Source of the DNA: Bacteroidota bacterium
GTDB taxonomy: Bacteria; Bacteroidota; Bacteroidia; Bacteroidales; F082
Length of the DNA stretch: 64,000 nucleotides
Reading direction: 5' to 3'
Assembly: GCA_016845175.1 (NCBI GenBank)
Contig: JAERTD010000007.1
Coordinates: 1 to 64,000 of the forward strand
The position numbers and the translations under genes were made by a program. Positions 43,253 to 52,497 of this stretch are shown piece by piece. Each line of letters starts with the position of its first letter. Position 1 is the stretch's first letter. Below the pieces are notes generated by a model. That model was not told the origin of the DNA. It worked only from the letters and a program-made list of their open reading frames with translations, and made no database searches.

Positions 43253-45154
43253 ATGAATTTGCTAATCAAAAGCATGCGTGCTCATGTTATGGTATGTGTT
43301 TCCCTCCTGTCCTTAGGACTGTTGTTGCTGCCTCCCTTATCATTGGATGCCAAAATCTACTATGTGGATAAAAACCATCCTCTGGCCAGTGATGACAATC
43401 CAGGCACTGAAAATGAACCCTTCCTGAGTGTTCAAATGGGAATAAATTCTGCTGGACTGAGGGATACCGTGTTTATTAAAAAGGGCATTTATCAATTGGA
43501 TGGATTTACCAAAGAGCTGAGTCAGCCCATAAGCATTATTGGAGAGGATAAATATGAAACGGTTCTGGATAGTATGGGAACACTGCATATCATCGGGACT
43601 ACCTACGATCATATGGTCAACATGAGCCAGCTTAAGTTTACAAATTATGAGCGTACTATTTTTAACTTCAAGGTAAATGAAGGTTCTGTACTTGATGGTG
43701 TGGATATTTCAGATTGTATTTTTGGTAAGGTTGAACGTAACAAAAAAACGAGACTGTTGTTGGCACGCTATGATGTATCACCGGCTGCAGGGGTGCGTAA
43801 TATCTCGATCACGAATTGTGATTTTCTTGGCTTGAAGGCTCCAGGTGTAAAATATATATATCTGTACCAGGGCATCATTAAAAATATCAATATCTCAAAT
43901 AATAACTTCTATAATCTAATCTCGAATTCGGATACCAGAGGAGCAACAGCCATTCAAATTGGCGAAAATGCTAATCTGTTAACCACCCATAATGTGTTGA
44001 TTTCCGGTAACTATTTTGATACGATAGTGGCCTCAACTGAGGGAGAGATTGAGACCCATGCAATTCTTGTCTATGGTGACAGCATACGAATTATTAGTAA
44101 TGCGATCAAGGAAATGAATCCGGGAACAGATCATGAAGGCATTTATATGAAGGGACGTTATTCTTTGATTGAAGATAATGTATTGATCAATGCTACTTCT
44201 CACCATGGTGCCATTGCCATCAAAGGCTCCGGAAAGAGTTTTTTTGATACCATCAGAGGCAACAGAATGCAAAGCACACAGTCGGGAAGGGGTATTTACA
44301 CTGCCGGACCTGAAAGTGTGGTAATTGAGGACAACTATGTGAAGAACACCTCAGATAGTTCTACCAATGGATTATACATTTATGCAGCCAATAATTCAGC
44401 ATGCTATATAAACAATAACTATTCACAGGGAAAAGGTGCAGCTGCCTATTTGCATGATGTGGGGGGAGGTGAGTTGACTAATAATACCTTGATTTCATAC
44501 GAGAGTCTGCCCTACAAATTGGCAGGAAGCAGCAATAACATCATGATTAATGCTAATCTTACCTATGAGGGCTGGCCGGTAGATTCGCCCAATGCCATGG
44601 CAAACACTGATGTCCTGGAAGGATATGCTCCTTTGACAGTTTCATTTGATGGTAGTGCCTCACAAGATCCCAATGGCATTATCGATAGTTATGAATGGAA
44701 CTTCCACGATGGGAATACATCCAATGCCATTTCACCCACACATATCTACCATGAGAAAAGAACTTATGTGGCTACATTAATCGTGACAGACCAGGATGGG
44801 TTTAAAGATATGACTCATATAACTATTAAAGTTATAGGCGATGAATTACCGGTACATATTACTCCAAGCCCTGAAATCGGGGAGGATCATTTGCTTAGAG
44901 CCTATCCAAATCCATTTGATCAATCCATAAACCTGAGCGTTAACCTTGTCAGTGAAACAAGGGTTCGTGTGCATATTGTTGACCTGACAGGGAGATTGGT
45001 AAGCAAACTCAAGGATGAAAACCTGCCACTAGGTGAACATAAGATCCGTTGGGATGGGAGGGGCGATTCGGAAAATGAAGTAACACCCGGGATATATCTG
45101 GTGAAGGCTCGCCTCGGAAATAGCATCCAAATCTTACGAATCATTAAGTATTAA
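43253..45154 (+). CDS. Secreted beta-helix protein with PKD and type IX sorting domains
   Basis: This 633-aa protein has a signal peptide (about residues 1-34). A right-handed beta-helix follows (about 36-435; DUF1565-like start KIYYVDKNHPLASDDNPGTENEP, then repeats such as ISNNNFYNLI and VIEDNYVKNTSDSS). A PKD domain (about 460-535; APLTVSFDGSASQDPNGIIDSYEWNFHDGN) and a sorting domain over the last about 83 residues (YPNPFDQSINL... to IIKY) complete it. It could bind or cleave polysaccharide. No catalytic residues can be assigned. Confidence 0.88.
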   Translation: MNLLIKSMRAHVMVCVSLLSLGLLLLPPLSLDAKIYYVDKNHPLASDDNPGTENEPFLSVQMGINSAGLRDTVFIKKGIYQLDGFTKELSQPISIIGEDKYETVLDSMGTLHIIGTTYDHMVNMSQLKFTNYERTIFNFKVNEGSVLDGVDISDCIFGKVERNKKTRLLLARYDVSPAAGVRNISITNCDFLGLKAPGVKYIYLYQGIIKNINISNNNFYNLISNSDTRGATAIQIGENANLLTTHNVLISGNYFDTIVASTEGEIETHAILVYGDSIRIISNAIKEMNPGTDHEGIYMKGRYSLIEDNVLINATSHHGAIAIKGSGKSFFDTIRGNRMQSTQSGRGIYTAGPESVVIEDNYVKNTSDSSTNGLYIYAANNSACYINNNYSQGKGAAAYLHDVGGGELTNNTLISYESLPYKLAGSSNNIMINANLTYEGWPVDSPNAMANTDVLEGYAPLTVSFDGSASQDPNGIIDSYEWNFHDGNTSNAISPTHIYHEKRTYVATLIVTDQDGFKDMTHITIKVIGDELPVHITPSPEIGEDHLLRAYPNPFDQSINLSVNLVSETRVRVHIVDLTGRLVSKLKDENLPLGEHKIRWDGRGDSENEVTPGIYLVKARLGNSIQILRIIKY

Positions 45155-45306
45155 TAATTAGTGCTTGAAGGCCTAAGCCGGATAACAATCATTTCTTATT
45201 TTTAACCCAAGCCAGGGATCACTCAGGTAATGATACTTGATAGAATTCAGAAGCCTTTGCCCGGGAAATACAATTTGTAATTATTAGAACCTATATACCT
45301 AAAGAA

Positions 45307-45711
45307 ATGGAAGAATTTGTTTTCAGTTATGAGATGGAAGTGAGGGATTATGAATGCGATATACAGGGAGTTGTTAATAATTCAGTCTATCAGAATTATT
45401 TGGAGCATACCCGACACCAGTACATAAAATCGGTGGGAATTGATTTTACTGAGCTCAGTAAAAAGGGAATCAATCTCATGGTTAAAAGGATAGAGATTGA
45501 TTACCAATCCCCATTGAGAAGCGGTGATCAGTTTGTTTCTGTACTCAGGATGGAAAGAATATCACCGCTGCGTTTCGCATTTGTACAGCAAATTCATCGT
45601 AAGCCCGATAATAAAGTGATAATTAAGGCTATGGTTATTGGAACAGCTGTTAATGAAAGAGGCAGGCCTGAACTGCCTGAAGAATTGATGAAAGTATGGG
45701 GGATTGGGTAA
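45307..45711 (+). CDS. Acyl-CoA thioesterase (YbgC/4HBT hotdog family)
   Basis: This 134-aa protein has a single hotdog domain with the signature YECDIQGVVNNSVYQNYLEHTRHQYIKSVG, where the Asp at about residue 18 takes the catalytic position. It should hydrolyse acyl-CoA thioesters in the cytoplasm. Only one domain is present, as usual. Confidence 0.9.
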   Translation: MEEFVFSYEMEVRDYECDIQGVVNNSVYQNYLEHTRHQYIKSVGIDFTELSKKGINLMVKRIEIDYQSPLRSGDQFVSVLRMERISPLRFAFVQQIHRKPDNKVIIKAMVIGTAVNERGRPELPEELMKVWGIG

Positions 45712-45760
45712 TCGTTGCTAAGGTCTGGATAGTAATTGTATTCATATTGTAAAAAAACGT

Positions 45761-46030
45761 TTGATGTTCCAACTTCAACGAAAGATTGTTTTCATTTCAT
45801 GCTTAGTCTTTTCACTGGCTAGTTGTACCTATTTTCCTATGGAAGCTGATGATAGCAAGATCGAAATATTGTTCCTGGGAGATTTGAGTTTTGGGGAAAA
45901 CTATCAGGAAAGAAGGGCTGAAAAAGAGGAGCACCTACTGGAAAGTCGCGGATATGCTTCGTCATTTACCTTAGTTAAACCCTCACATGCATTCCGTGTC
46001 TGCGAAGACCATATTCAATTAATCAATTAA
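45761..46030 (+). pseudogene. Truncated CapA-like (poly-gamma-glutamate synthesis family) lipoprotein
   Basis: The 89-aa frame has a lipoprotein signal (VFSLASC, Cys about 22). It then has EILFLGDLSFGENYQERRAEKEEHLLESRGYASSF, which resembles the start of the CapA metallophosphatase-like domain (family members run to about 350-400 aa). After about residue 70 the similarity stops and the frame ends; I find no continuation in other frames before the next gene at 46095. It therefore looks like an N-terminal remnant left by a deletion. The alternative is a genuine small lipoprotein. Confidence 0.5.
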
Positions 46031-46094
46031 AGCAGTACTTCCTGTCAGTGCTTTTCCTATTTTTACCCACTTTCCTCAGCATAAATGATTCCTG

Positions 46095-47117
46095 ATGATC
46101 ATATTCAAACTCACTGAAGCCAGATTGTTTTTAAGAACCCTGACGGTTCTAAGACTTTGGAATGGCACTAAGGTCTTGGCTTCATTTTATTTGTCACGAA
46201 TCTTTAAGAGGGTGTTTCATTGGGGAATGCCACTCAGTGCTTCCATCGAACCAACCAGTTTGTGTAATTTAGGATGTACAGAATGTCCTACGGGCTTGAA
46301 AGCCTTGAAAAGGCATAGCGGAAGCATGAATATGCAATTGTTTACTAAAACAGTAGACGAAATACACAAATACACCGCTTACCTGACCCTGTACTTTCAG
46401 GGTGAACCCTTTTTAAATCCTTTCTTTTTTGATTTTGCTGCCTATGCCCACAAGAGAAGGATTTATACCACCACTTCTACCAATGGCCATTATTTTACCA
46501 AAGAGAGCTGCGAAAAAGCAGTAACTTCAGGTCTTTCACGGATGATAGTTTCCATGGATGGCACTACCCAGGAGGTCTATGAGAACTATAGAAAAGGTGG
46601 GCAACTGGAAAAAGTGACTCAGGGCTTGCGACTGATGATGCAAACCAAAAAGGAGATGAAAGCATCAACTCCTTTGGTGGTCCTTCAGTTTATCGTTTTC
46701 AAGAACAATGAGCATCAAATAGAAGACATTAAAAAACTTGCAAAAGATATTGGTGTAGATCATTTGGCATTAAAAACAGCCCAGGTTTACGATTACGAAC
46801 ACAGCAATATCATTCCTGAAAACCAGAAGTTCAGCAGGTACACAAAGAAAAAAGACGGAAGCTACAGCATCAATAACAAATTCTATAACCATTGCTGGCG
46901 CTCATGGCAAAGCAGCGTCCTGACCTGGGATGGAACAATGGTGCCCTGTTGTTTTGATAAAAATGCCAGCTATCAGCTTGGAGACCTGCAATCCCAATCT
47001 TATAGAGAAGTATGGGAAGGTAAAGAGTTTAAACAGTTCAGGTCAAATCTGTTGAAAAACCGCAAGAATATCGACATTTGCCGCAACTGTATTGAGGGAA
47101 CCAAGATCTGGATCTAG
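46095..47117 (+). CDS. Radical SAM protein with SPASM domain
   Basis: This 340-aa protein has the radical SAM cluster motif CNLGCTECPTG (CxxxCxxC, about residues 57-64) in IEPTSLCNLGCTEC and the glycine-rich YFQGEPFLNP loop. A C-terminal SPASM region has Cys residues in CWRSWQSSVLTWDGTMVPCCFDKN and ICRNCIEG. Such enzymes often modify peptides or act as anaerobic maturases. No precursor peptide or partner gene is visible, and the neighbour is the CapA remnant, so the substrate is unknown. Confidence 0.88.
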   Translation: MIIFKLTEARLFLRTLTVLRLWNGTKVLASFYLSRIFKRVFHWGMPLSASIEPTSLCNLGCTECPTGLKALKRHSGSMNMQLFTKTVDEIHKYTAYLTLYFQGEPFLNPFFFDFAAYAHKRRIYTTTSTNGHYFTKESCEKAVTSGLSRMIVSMDGTTQEVYENYRKGGQLEKVTQGLRLMMQTKKEMKASTPLVVLQFIVFKNNEHQIEDIKKLAKDIGVDHLALKTAQVYDYEHSNIIPENQKFSRYTKKKDGSYSINNKFYNHCWRSWQSSVLTWDGTMVPCCFDKNASYQLGDLQSQSYREVWEGKEFKQFRSNLLKNRKNIDICRNCIEGTKIWI

Positions 47118-47158
47118 AATTTATCCCATGCACCAGGTGGTAGATGCTGATCAAGAGT

Positions 47159-48313
47159 CTACGGCTCATCTGGAATCACATTCGCGCCATCCGTTAATTC
47201 AACGAAATATATATCGGGTTCCATCCCGGTTTGGCTTTTGTACCCATCGGTTATGGTTTGATGAAATTGTTCTTCAGCCTCTTTTTCCAGGAGATTGATG
47301 GTGCAGCCTCCGAAACCACCACCCATCATTCTTGATCCATAAACAGACTCCATGGGTTTGGTCAGGTCAACTAAAATATCCAGCTCTTTACAACTGACTT
47401 CATATCGATTCTTAAGGCCATCATGTGATTGATACATCAACTTTCCGAATTCAGTGAAATCGCTATTTTCCAGGTTTCTGCAGGCGTCCTGTACCCGTTG
47501 GTTTTCAATGGCCACATAATGGCAGCGGTCATAAATGCTTGGCCTAAAAAGACCTTTATGCATCTCCAGATATTTCGTATCTACATCCCTCAGGCTTTTA
47601 ATATCCGGATTCAATTGTTGCAGAATTGACACCCCTTGCTCACATTCTTGTCTTCGTATATTGTATTCAGATGATGCAAGCTCATGTTTGACCTTGGTAT
47701 CACATAGTGCGATGCTCAGGTTATTCATCTGAAAGGGGACGTAGGTATGCTTATTGGTTCTACAATCGATGAGTAACACATGGTTATTCTTACCAAATAC
47801 ACTTGCATACTGATCCATAATACCGCACATCACACCTGCATATTCGTGTTCTGCTTTCTGTGCCATTTTTACCAGTTGCAGTGGCTGGATATCAGACAGT
47901 AATAATCTGTCCAGTCCCTTGGCAAAACCACATTCGATGGCTGCAGAGGAAGACAGGCCTGCACCTATGGGAATATTGCTGTCAAATACACAGTCGATAC
48001 CGGTGAAGCTTTTACCAGCCTTTTGGAACTGAGCCAGCACCCCAAGGAGATAATTGGCCCATGAAAACTCTATGGGAGCGCGGTCTATGGTTTTGGTTTG
48101 ATAATGCTTGTCAAGATCGGCTGCATAAAACCGAAAGACAGCTTCCTTATTCAAGCCAATGGCAAAACGGGCTTTTTTGTTTATTGCTCCGGGTAATACA
48201 AACCCATTATTGTAATCGGTGTGTTCACCAATCAGGTTGATTCTTCCAGGTGCCTCTGAGAGTATGGGTTTCGATCCAAATAGACTAATAAATATATCCC
48301 TGATATTTGTCAT
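47159..48313 (-). CDS. galK: Galactokinase
   Basis: This 384-aa GHMP kinase has the galactokinase signature GRINLIGEHTDYNNGFVLPGAI (about residues 22-43), the ATP loop PIGAGLSSSAAIECG (about 115-129) and the C-terminal GGGFGGCTINLL. It phosphorylates galactose to galactose-1-phosphate in the Leloir pathway. No other gal genes lie next to it. Confidence 0.96.
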   Translation of the reverse strand: MTNIRDIFISLFGSKPILSEAPGRINLIGEHTDYNNGFVLPGAINKKARFAIGLNKEAVFRFYAADLDKHYQTKTIDRAPIEFSWANYLLGVLAQFQKAGKSFTGIDCVFDSNIPIGAGLSSSAAIECGFAKGLDRLLLSDIQPLQLVKMAQKAEHEYAGVMCGIMDQYASVFGKNNHVLLIDCRTNKHTYVPFQMNNLSIALCDTKVKHELASSEYNIRRQECEQGVSILQQLNPDIKSLRDVDTKYLEMHKGLFRPSIYDRCHYVAIENQRVQDACRNLENSDFTEFGKLMYQSHDGLKNRYEVSCKELDILVDLTKPMESVYGSRMMGGGFGGCTINLLEKEAEEQFHQTITDGYKSQTGMEPDIYFVELTDGANVIPDEP

Positions 48314-48520
48314 CTTATTCCTTCTGGTTTTATTCAGATGAGATGATAAATCCTTAGCATTCCCATTTGAAATTAAGCATAGCAGATGTATGTCCGATAT
48401 TCATTTTTCTACTGACGAAGGTAGTTGAAATATAAAATCTCAGGGGAATTTATGCCAGCCGATGTGGGCCGATGGTTTTTCTGTAGCTATGGTTTTCAAG
48501 GTTCTCCTGGACATACCCAC

Positions 48521-49126
48521 TCAAAGCTGATCTGAACTAATGATACTAACCCCTTCCAATTGTAATTCTTGTAGAACTTCCTTCTTACTTTCATCAGATT
48601 TGGCAGCTATAGCATCAGGAATTACGTGCATGGTATAGCCTTTTTCCATACCTCCTAAAAGCGTTTTGCGTACACATTTTTCAGCAAGCAGGCCAATGAC
48701 TATAACTTCCTTTTTTTGGCTTGCCTCAATGAAGGCACAAAGTGATTCTGAGGAAAAAGCATCTCCTTCATCTTTGGTAAAACAATGGCTGTCTGGTAGT
48801 ACGATCAATCGTTCATCCAACTTCCATTGGGAGGCAGTATCAATGGAAACATAGATAAAAGGAGATGAAAAACTAAGATTCAGCATTTTGTGATCAGTTT
48901 TGATGTAGAGAAGATTCTCAGCCTTTGTTTTTTCGATTACGGAATTGATGGAATTGATGAATTTTTCGGATTCCCTGGGCTCCATTGCATTCTGAGTATA
49001 TTCACGTTGAACATCCAGAATCATGACCAGTTTATCAGCTAAAAGTGTCTGCTCTTGTGAAAAGGATGGATAGACTATGCAAAGCATGAGAGAAAGTAGA
49101 ACCAACCGTGAGTAATTGTTTTTCAT
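48521..49126 (-). CDS. Exported isochorismatase-family cysteine hydrolase
   Basis: This 201-aa protein has a signal peptide (about residues 1-24, ending FSQ). An isochorismatase-like fold follows with the triad Asp38 (LVMILDVQREY), Lys76 (LLYIKTDHKM) and Cys151 (GLLAEKCVRKTLLGGM). The family includes nicotinamidases and N-carbamoyl hydrolases; most are cytoplasmic, so export is unusual. The substrate is unknown. Confidence 0.8.
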   Translation of the reverse strand: MKNNYSRLVLLSLMLCIVYPSFSQEQTLLADKLVMILDVQREYTQNAMEPRESEKFINSINSVIEKTKAENLLYIKTDHKMLNLSFSSPFIYVSIDTASQWKLDERLIVLPDSHCFTKDEGDAFSSESLCAFIEASQKKEVIVIGLLAEKCVRKTLLGGMEKGYTMHVIPDAIAAKSDESKKEVLQELQLEGVSIISSDQL

Positions 49127-49303
49127 GGGTTTGAGTTTATAGGTTTTGTGTTATGTATTATTGGTTAAGTTATCAGGAAAGGATTGTTCAGCTTACCAAT
49201 GACTAATATTCAGTTACAAAACTAAAGCTGTAAGCTCTTTGCTACAAGTTTATTATGTTAAACAATCTTAATGCTTAGCGGGATAGATAATAGGCTGGGT
49301 GGC

Positions 49304-50125
49304 TTAGGTTTTGTTTAAGATTCTTGACAGAGTTCCAATGATTTGTTGTCGTTTGATGAATAAAGCAAGAGACATGCCTTTTGAATAGTTCCTGTTTATA
49401 ACGTCCAATCTTTCTTTTTTAAAGTATTCATAAAGTTGGATATCCCATCTGAGCTTGTGCTTCAAATGCTTTAGGTAAGTGCCGTTTGCTGCACCTTGCT
49501 CAGGGTATTTTGGTCCTTTGTTCGATGGTCGGTATATGGGGATACCAGACCAACCCAATTGCCTGGAGAGCATATATATCCCCTGATCAAAATTTGATAG
49601 TTCGGTCAGGAAATCATAGGATCGCATATTTTCTTTGGCCCGTTGAAGAAGCTCATCTCCTTCTTCTTCCATACTAGGCATGCCTTGATTTGGAGCGGCA
49701 AGCCCATGAAGCTCATGAGAAAGATATCTGCACAATAGATTATCCTGGCCGTTGGCGATGGCATATTCAAGGTACTCAGCTTCCGATTTCAGGGCAGAAA
49801 CATCGGCCTGAAAATTGGATTTATCACTGAATCGAAGGTAGTTGTATTGAGATTTAAAAAGGGCAATCGGTTCGCGGATGACACTAAGCATGAAAGGATT
49901 CTTCATGCTTTCGGCAATCAGGGGTGTGCCATGTCCACTCACCACTGCATAGCTGATCCTTTGAGCGGTATTCATATTTCGGAATTCTTCTACAGAGGAG
50001 CTAATATCCCTGCTATTGAAAAAGAAAACCTTATCCTGTCCGTACACACGGTTTAATATTACCCGCAAGGTGGTACCGCCGGTTTTAGGGATGTGGTTGA
50101 AAAGGATCTGTCTTTTCATAATCAT
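49304..50125 (-). CDS. Sulfotransferase-family protein
   Basis: This 273-aa protein starts with the PAPS-binding loop FNHIPKTGGTTLRVIL (5'-phosphosulfate motif). FMLSVIREPIALFKSQYNYLR provides the 3'-phosphate-binding segment (REP...S). This fits the family that includes heparan 2-O- and other polysaccharide sulfotransferases. It should transfer sulfate to a carbohydrate or other surface molecule in the cytoplasm. The start may be Met1 or Met3. Confidence 0.85.
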   Translation of the reverse strand: MIMKRQILFNHIPKTGGTTLRVILNRVYGQDKVFFFNSRDISSSVEEFRNMNTAQRISYAVVSGHGTPLIAESMKNPFMLSVIREPIALFKSQYNYLRFSDKSNFQADVSALKSEAEYLEYAIANGQDNLLCRYLSHELHGLAAPNQGMPSMEEEGDELLQRAKENMRSYDFLTELSNFDQGIYMLSRQLGWSGIPIYRPSNKGPKYPEQGAANGTYLKHLKHKLRWDIQLYEYFKKERLDVINRNYSKGMSLALFIKRQQIIGTLSRILNKT

Positions 50126-50284
50126 GCATAAATGTATTGTTTTTTGACTTCATAACATTTTTCAGTATGGTACAAAAGGTACTGATAGGTTTTTGTATCA
50201 ACTAACATTATTCACTTCTTGGGTTTCCACCCCTTGACATAAAGGCTTTCGTATCGTAGATTTGCTACTTATCCTTAGCAAATT

Positions 50285-51196
50285 ATGGATGGTAAAAATG
50301 TATGCTTGACCTTGGTAACTTCAACTATTTTGTTGATGGTAGTCTTAATTGTGTTCAATAGTTGTAGCAAAAACGATGAAAGTCCAACAGACTGGCAAGA
50401 GGATATGAATGGTAAGATTCTGTTTACTCAGAATTATTTTACCCCTGGTATTCAATCCGAAAGACTCTATTCCATTGATGAGCAAGGATTGAAAAGTATC
50501 ACCTCTCATGGAAATTATGAAACCATCACAGGGGCAGGATGGTCAGGGGGTGGAAAGCAGATTATATATGTTTCACAAGGTACTCAGTTAAAGATAATCA
50601 AGAGCGATGGGACAGGTGAACGCTTGATTTTAGAACACGGCAAGGGCATCAATGATGTGGTCTGGCCACATGATTGGATAGCTTTTGCTGGCTCTACTCA
50701 TATTTACCTTTCAGATTCTTTAGGTCTGATTCATGACTCACTAAGTCTGGAAGGAAGCAATTGCCAAACTCTGGATTGGCATGCAACAACCAATAGGATC
50801 GTTTTTAGTGTTTCCCCAATTAACTCTCGCATTCTTATTTGGAATCTGGATACACATACAACAAGAAATTTGAGTGAATCATTGAAGTTTCCAAGCCATC
50901 CGGCCTGGTCACCGGATGGCAGTCAAATCAGTTTTCAACAAGAAGATTCCAATGGTCTTTCACAGGTATTTATATGTAACAGTGATGGAACAAATATTAA
51001 ACAGCTCACTTATTTTTCGAAGGAAAATCCCAGCGAGAATTTTTATGTAATGCAGTCCTCATGGTCACCACATGATGACCTGATTGCCATTGGTACCACC
51101 AGAGGTGTCTATGTCGTCAACTTACAAGGTGAGTTGAAAACACATATACCATTACCTCATGGAGGTGATATGTGTGCTACTGTTGATTGGTTTTAG
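50285..51196 (+). CDS. TolB-like beta-propeller (PD40) lipoprotein
   Basis: This 303-aa protein has a lipoprotein signal (VFNSC, Cys about 26). PD40-type repeats follow (GAGWSGGGKQIIYVSQGTQ, HPAWSPDGSQISFQQED, SSWSPHDDLIAIGTTRG), so about five or six propeller blades. It resembles the propeller of TolB without the N-terminal domain. It is likely a periplasm- or surface-facing binding protein; the partner is unknown. Confidence 0.87.
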   Translation: MDGKNVCLTLVTSTILLMVVLIVFNSCSKNDESPTDWQEDMNGKILFTQNYFTPGIQSERLYSIDEQGLKSITSHGNYETITGAGWSGGGKQIIYVSQGTQLKIIKSDGTGERLILEHGKGINDVVWPHDWIAFAGSTHIYLSDSLGLIHDSLSLEGSNCQTLDWHATTNRIVFSVSPINSRILIWNLDTHTTRNLSESLKFPSHPAWSPDGSQISFQQEDSNGLSQVFICNSDGTNIKQLTYFSKENPSENFYVMQSSWSPHDDLIAIGTTRGVYVVNLQGELKTHIPLPHGGDMCATVDWF

Positions 51197-51271
51197 TTGA
51201 TGCTGCACTCATAGTGGACAATTAGTTGGTTCAGACCAGGAGAATGCTTGCCCCATAATTTTTGACAAATG

Positions 51272-51319
51272 ATAAACCCCCATGAAAAGGGCAACTGCCT
51301 TCTATTCATGAGGGTTTAT
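51272..51319. terminator. Terminator between convergent genes
   Basis: ATAAACCCCCATGAA pairs with TTCATGAGGGTTTAT (one mismatch) around an 18-base loop. It lies between the converging propeller lipoprotein and secreted 249-aa protein genes and could serve both. Confidence 0.7.
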
Positions 51320-51343
51320 AGAGTCAGATTTTAGTATTGAATA

Positions 51344-52093
51344 CTATTCCATATCACCACTGATTTGCGGTACAATTTCCCACACTTCATCTTTGGCACC
51401 TTTTACGCTTCCACGTAATTCTTCCAAAAACTTAAACCAGGATCCTTTGCCGTGTACATCTTCAAAGTCGGCCATGAATTTCGAGTCATTGTCGAAAAAT
51501 GCCCAATCGTTGAATCCCCATACGATGGCCACATCCTCATCGGCTTTCACATCAAATTGCGACCAATAGGTTCCCAATGTATGTTCATATTCCTTTTCCT
51601 TATACACTTCAATAACCTTAGTTAAAAGCTCCTTAAATCGGTAGGATTGCCAATCTTCCAGGTCATAAACTCTAATGGACAATTTAGATGACCTTGCATC
51701 TCCTTCAGGACTGTAGGAAAGTTTGTCGTCCATCTTCCAAAGATTACTGGACTCGATGTATTTGATGTTAGGCATCACATTTCCTAACCAATCTTCCATA
51801 TGCTCTTCACCATCAGGACGATCATCATGTTGGGTATAGGTACAAGGCCCCATGGACCATACCATATGTCCTGCGTCTTCGCCGATGACAATATTCCACA
51901 CATTGGCGTGGTAGGGTCCTCCGCTGTGATAGGTTTTGTTGTGATGTGCCATGGCTTTGCCAAATTCTTTGTATTTATCCGATTTAACAACAAAGCGTGT
52001 GTTGTCGAACATGGTGTAGCTTTCCTCTTCTTGTGCAAATGTGAAAGCAGTCATGGCCAAAACAGCCAGGATCATGGTAGTAATTTTTTTCAT
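51344..52093 (-). CDS. Exported protein of unknown function (249 aa)
   Basis: A signal peptide (about residues 1-20, ending FAQ) precedes a soluble domain rich in Trp, His and acidic residues. Two similar halves are hinted at: TMFDNTRFVVKSDKYKEFGKAMAHHNKTYH with IVIGEDAGHMVWSMGPC, and IRVYDLEDWQSYRFKELLTKVIEVYKEKEYEH with VAIVWGFNDWAFF. This would fit two ferredoxin-like alpha+beta (ABM-like) domains in tandem. I know no function. Confidence 0.75.
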   Translation of the reverse strand: MKKITTMILAVLAMTAFTFAQEEESYTMFDNTRFVVKSDKYKEFGKAMAHHNKTYHSGGPYHANVWNIVIGEDAGHMVWSMGPCTYTQHDDRPDGEEHMEDWLGNVMPNIKYIESSNLWKMDDKLSYSPEGDARSSKLSIRVYDLEDWQSYRFKELLTKVIEVYKEKEYEHTLGTYWSQFDVKADEDVAIVWGFNDWAFFDNDSKFMADFEDVHGKGSWFKFLEELRGSVKGAKDEVWEIVPQISGDME

Positions 52094-52497
52094 TTCGTGA
52101 AAATTTAGTAAATAATTAGTAATTAGAATTTTACCAATTTAACATTTGCCCTATCGCAGGCGGATAATTTAACAACGAATTAACTATTGGCCTGATGATT
52201 TGTTAAATATTGGTAAAGATTTATGATTTGCTATGGTTTGAATAACAAATGATTCCAGGAATTGGGATGGCATTATTGAATTTAATTAAATCATATCTGT
52301 TAAGTAGAAAATGTATAGTTTTAAGATGAAACCCTTCATTTTATGATATTTTGCAATGCTCCAGGAGACTTCAAACAACATGGGAGGCTAATCCTTAATG
52401 GATTATTGGATTTCAACAGCTTCAATATATGACCAAAGTATTATATTTGGATTTCAGCAGATCAAGTGCGCAATTTCATAACCAAAGTGTTTTTATT
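52094..52497. other. Intergenic stretch, no gene seen
   Basis: About 400 AT-rich bases between divergent genes. I see no strong repeats or hairpins; the region should hold both promoters. Confidence 0.4.
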
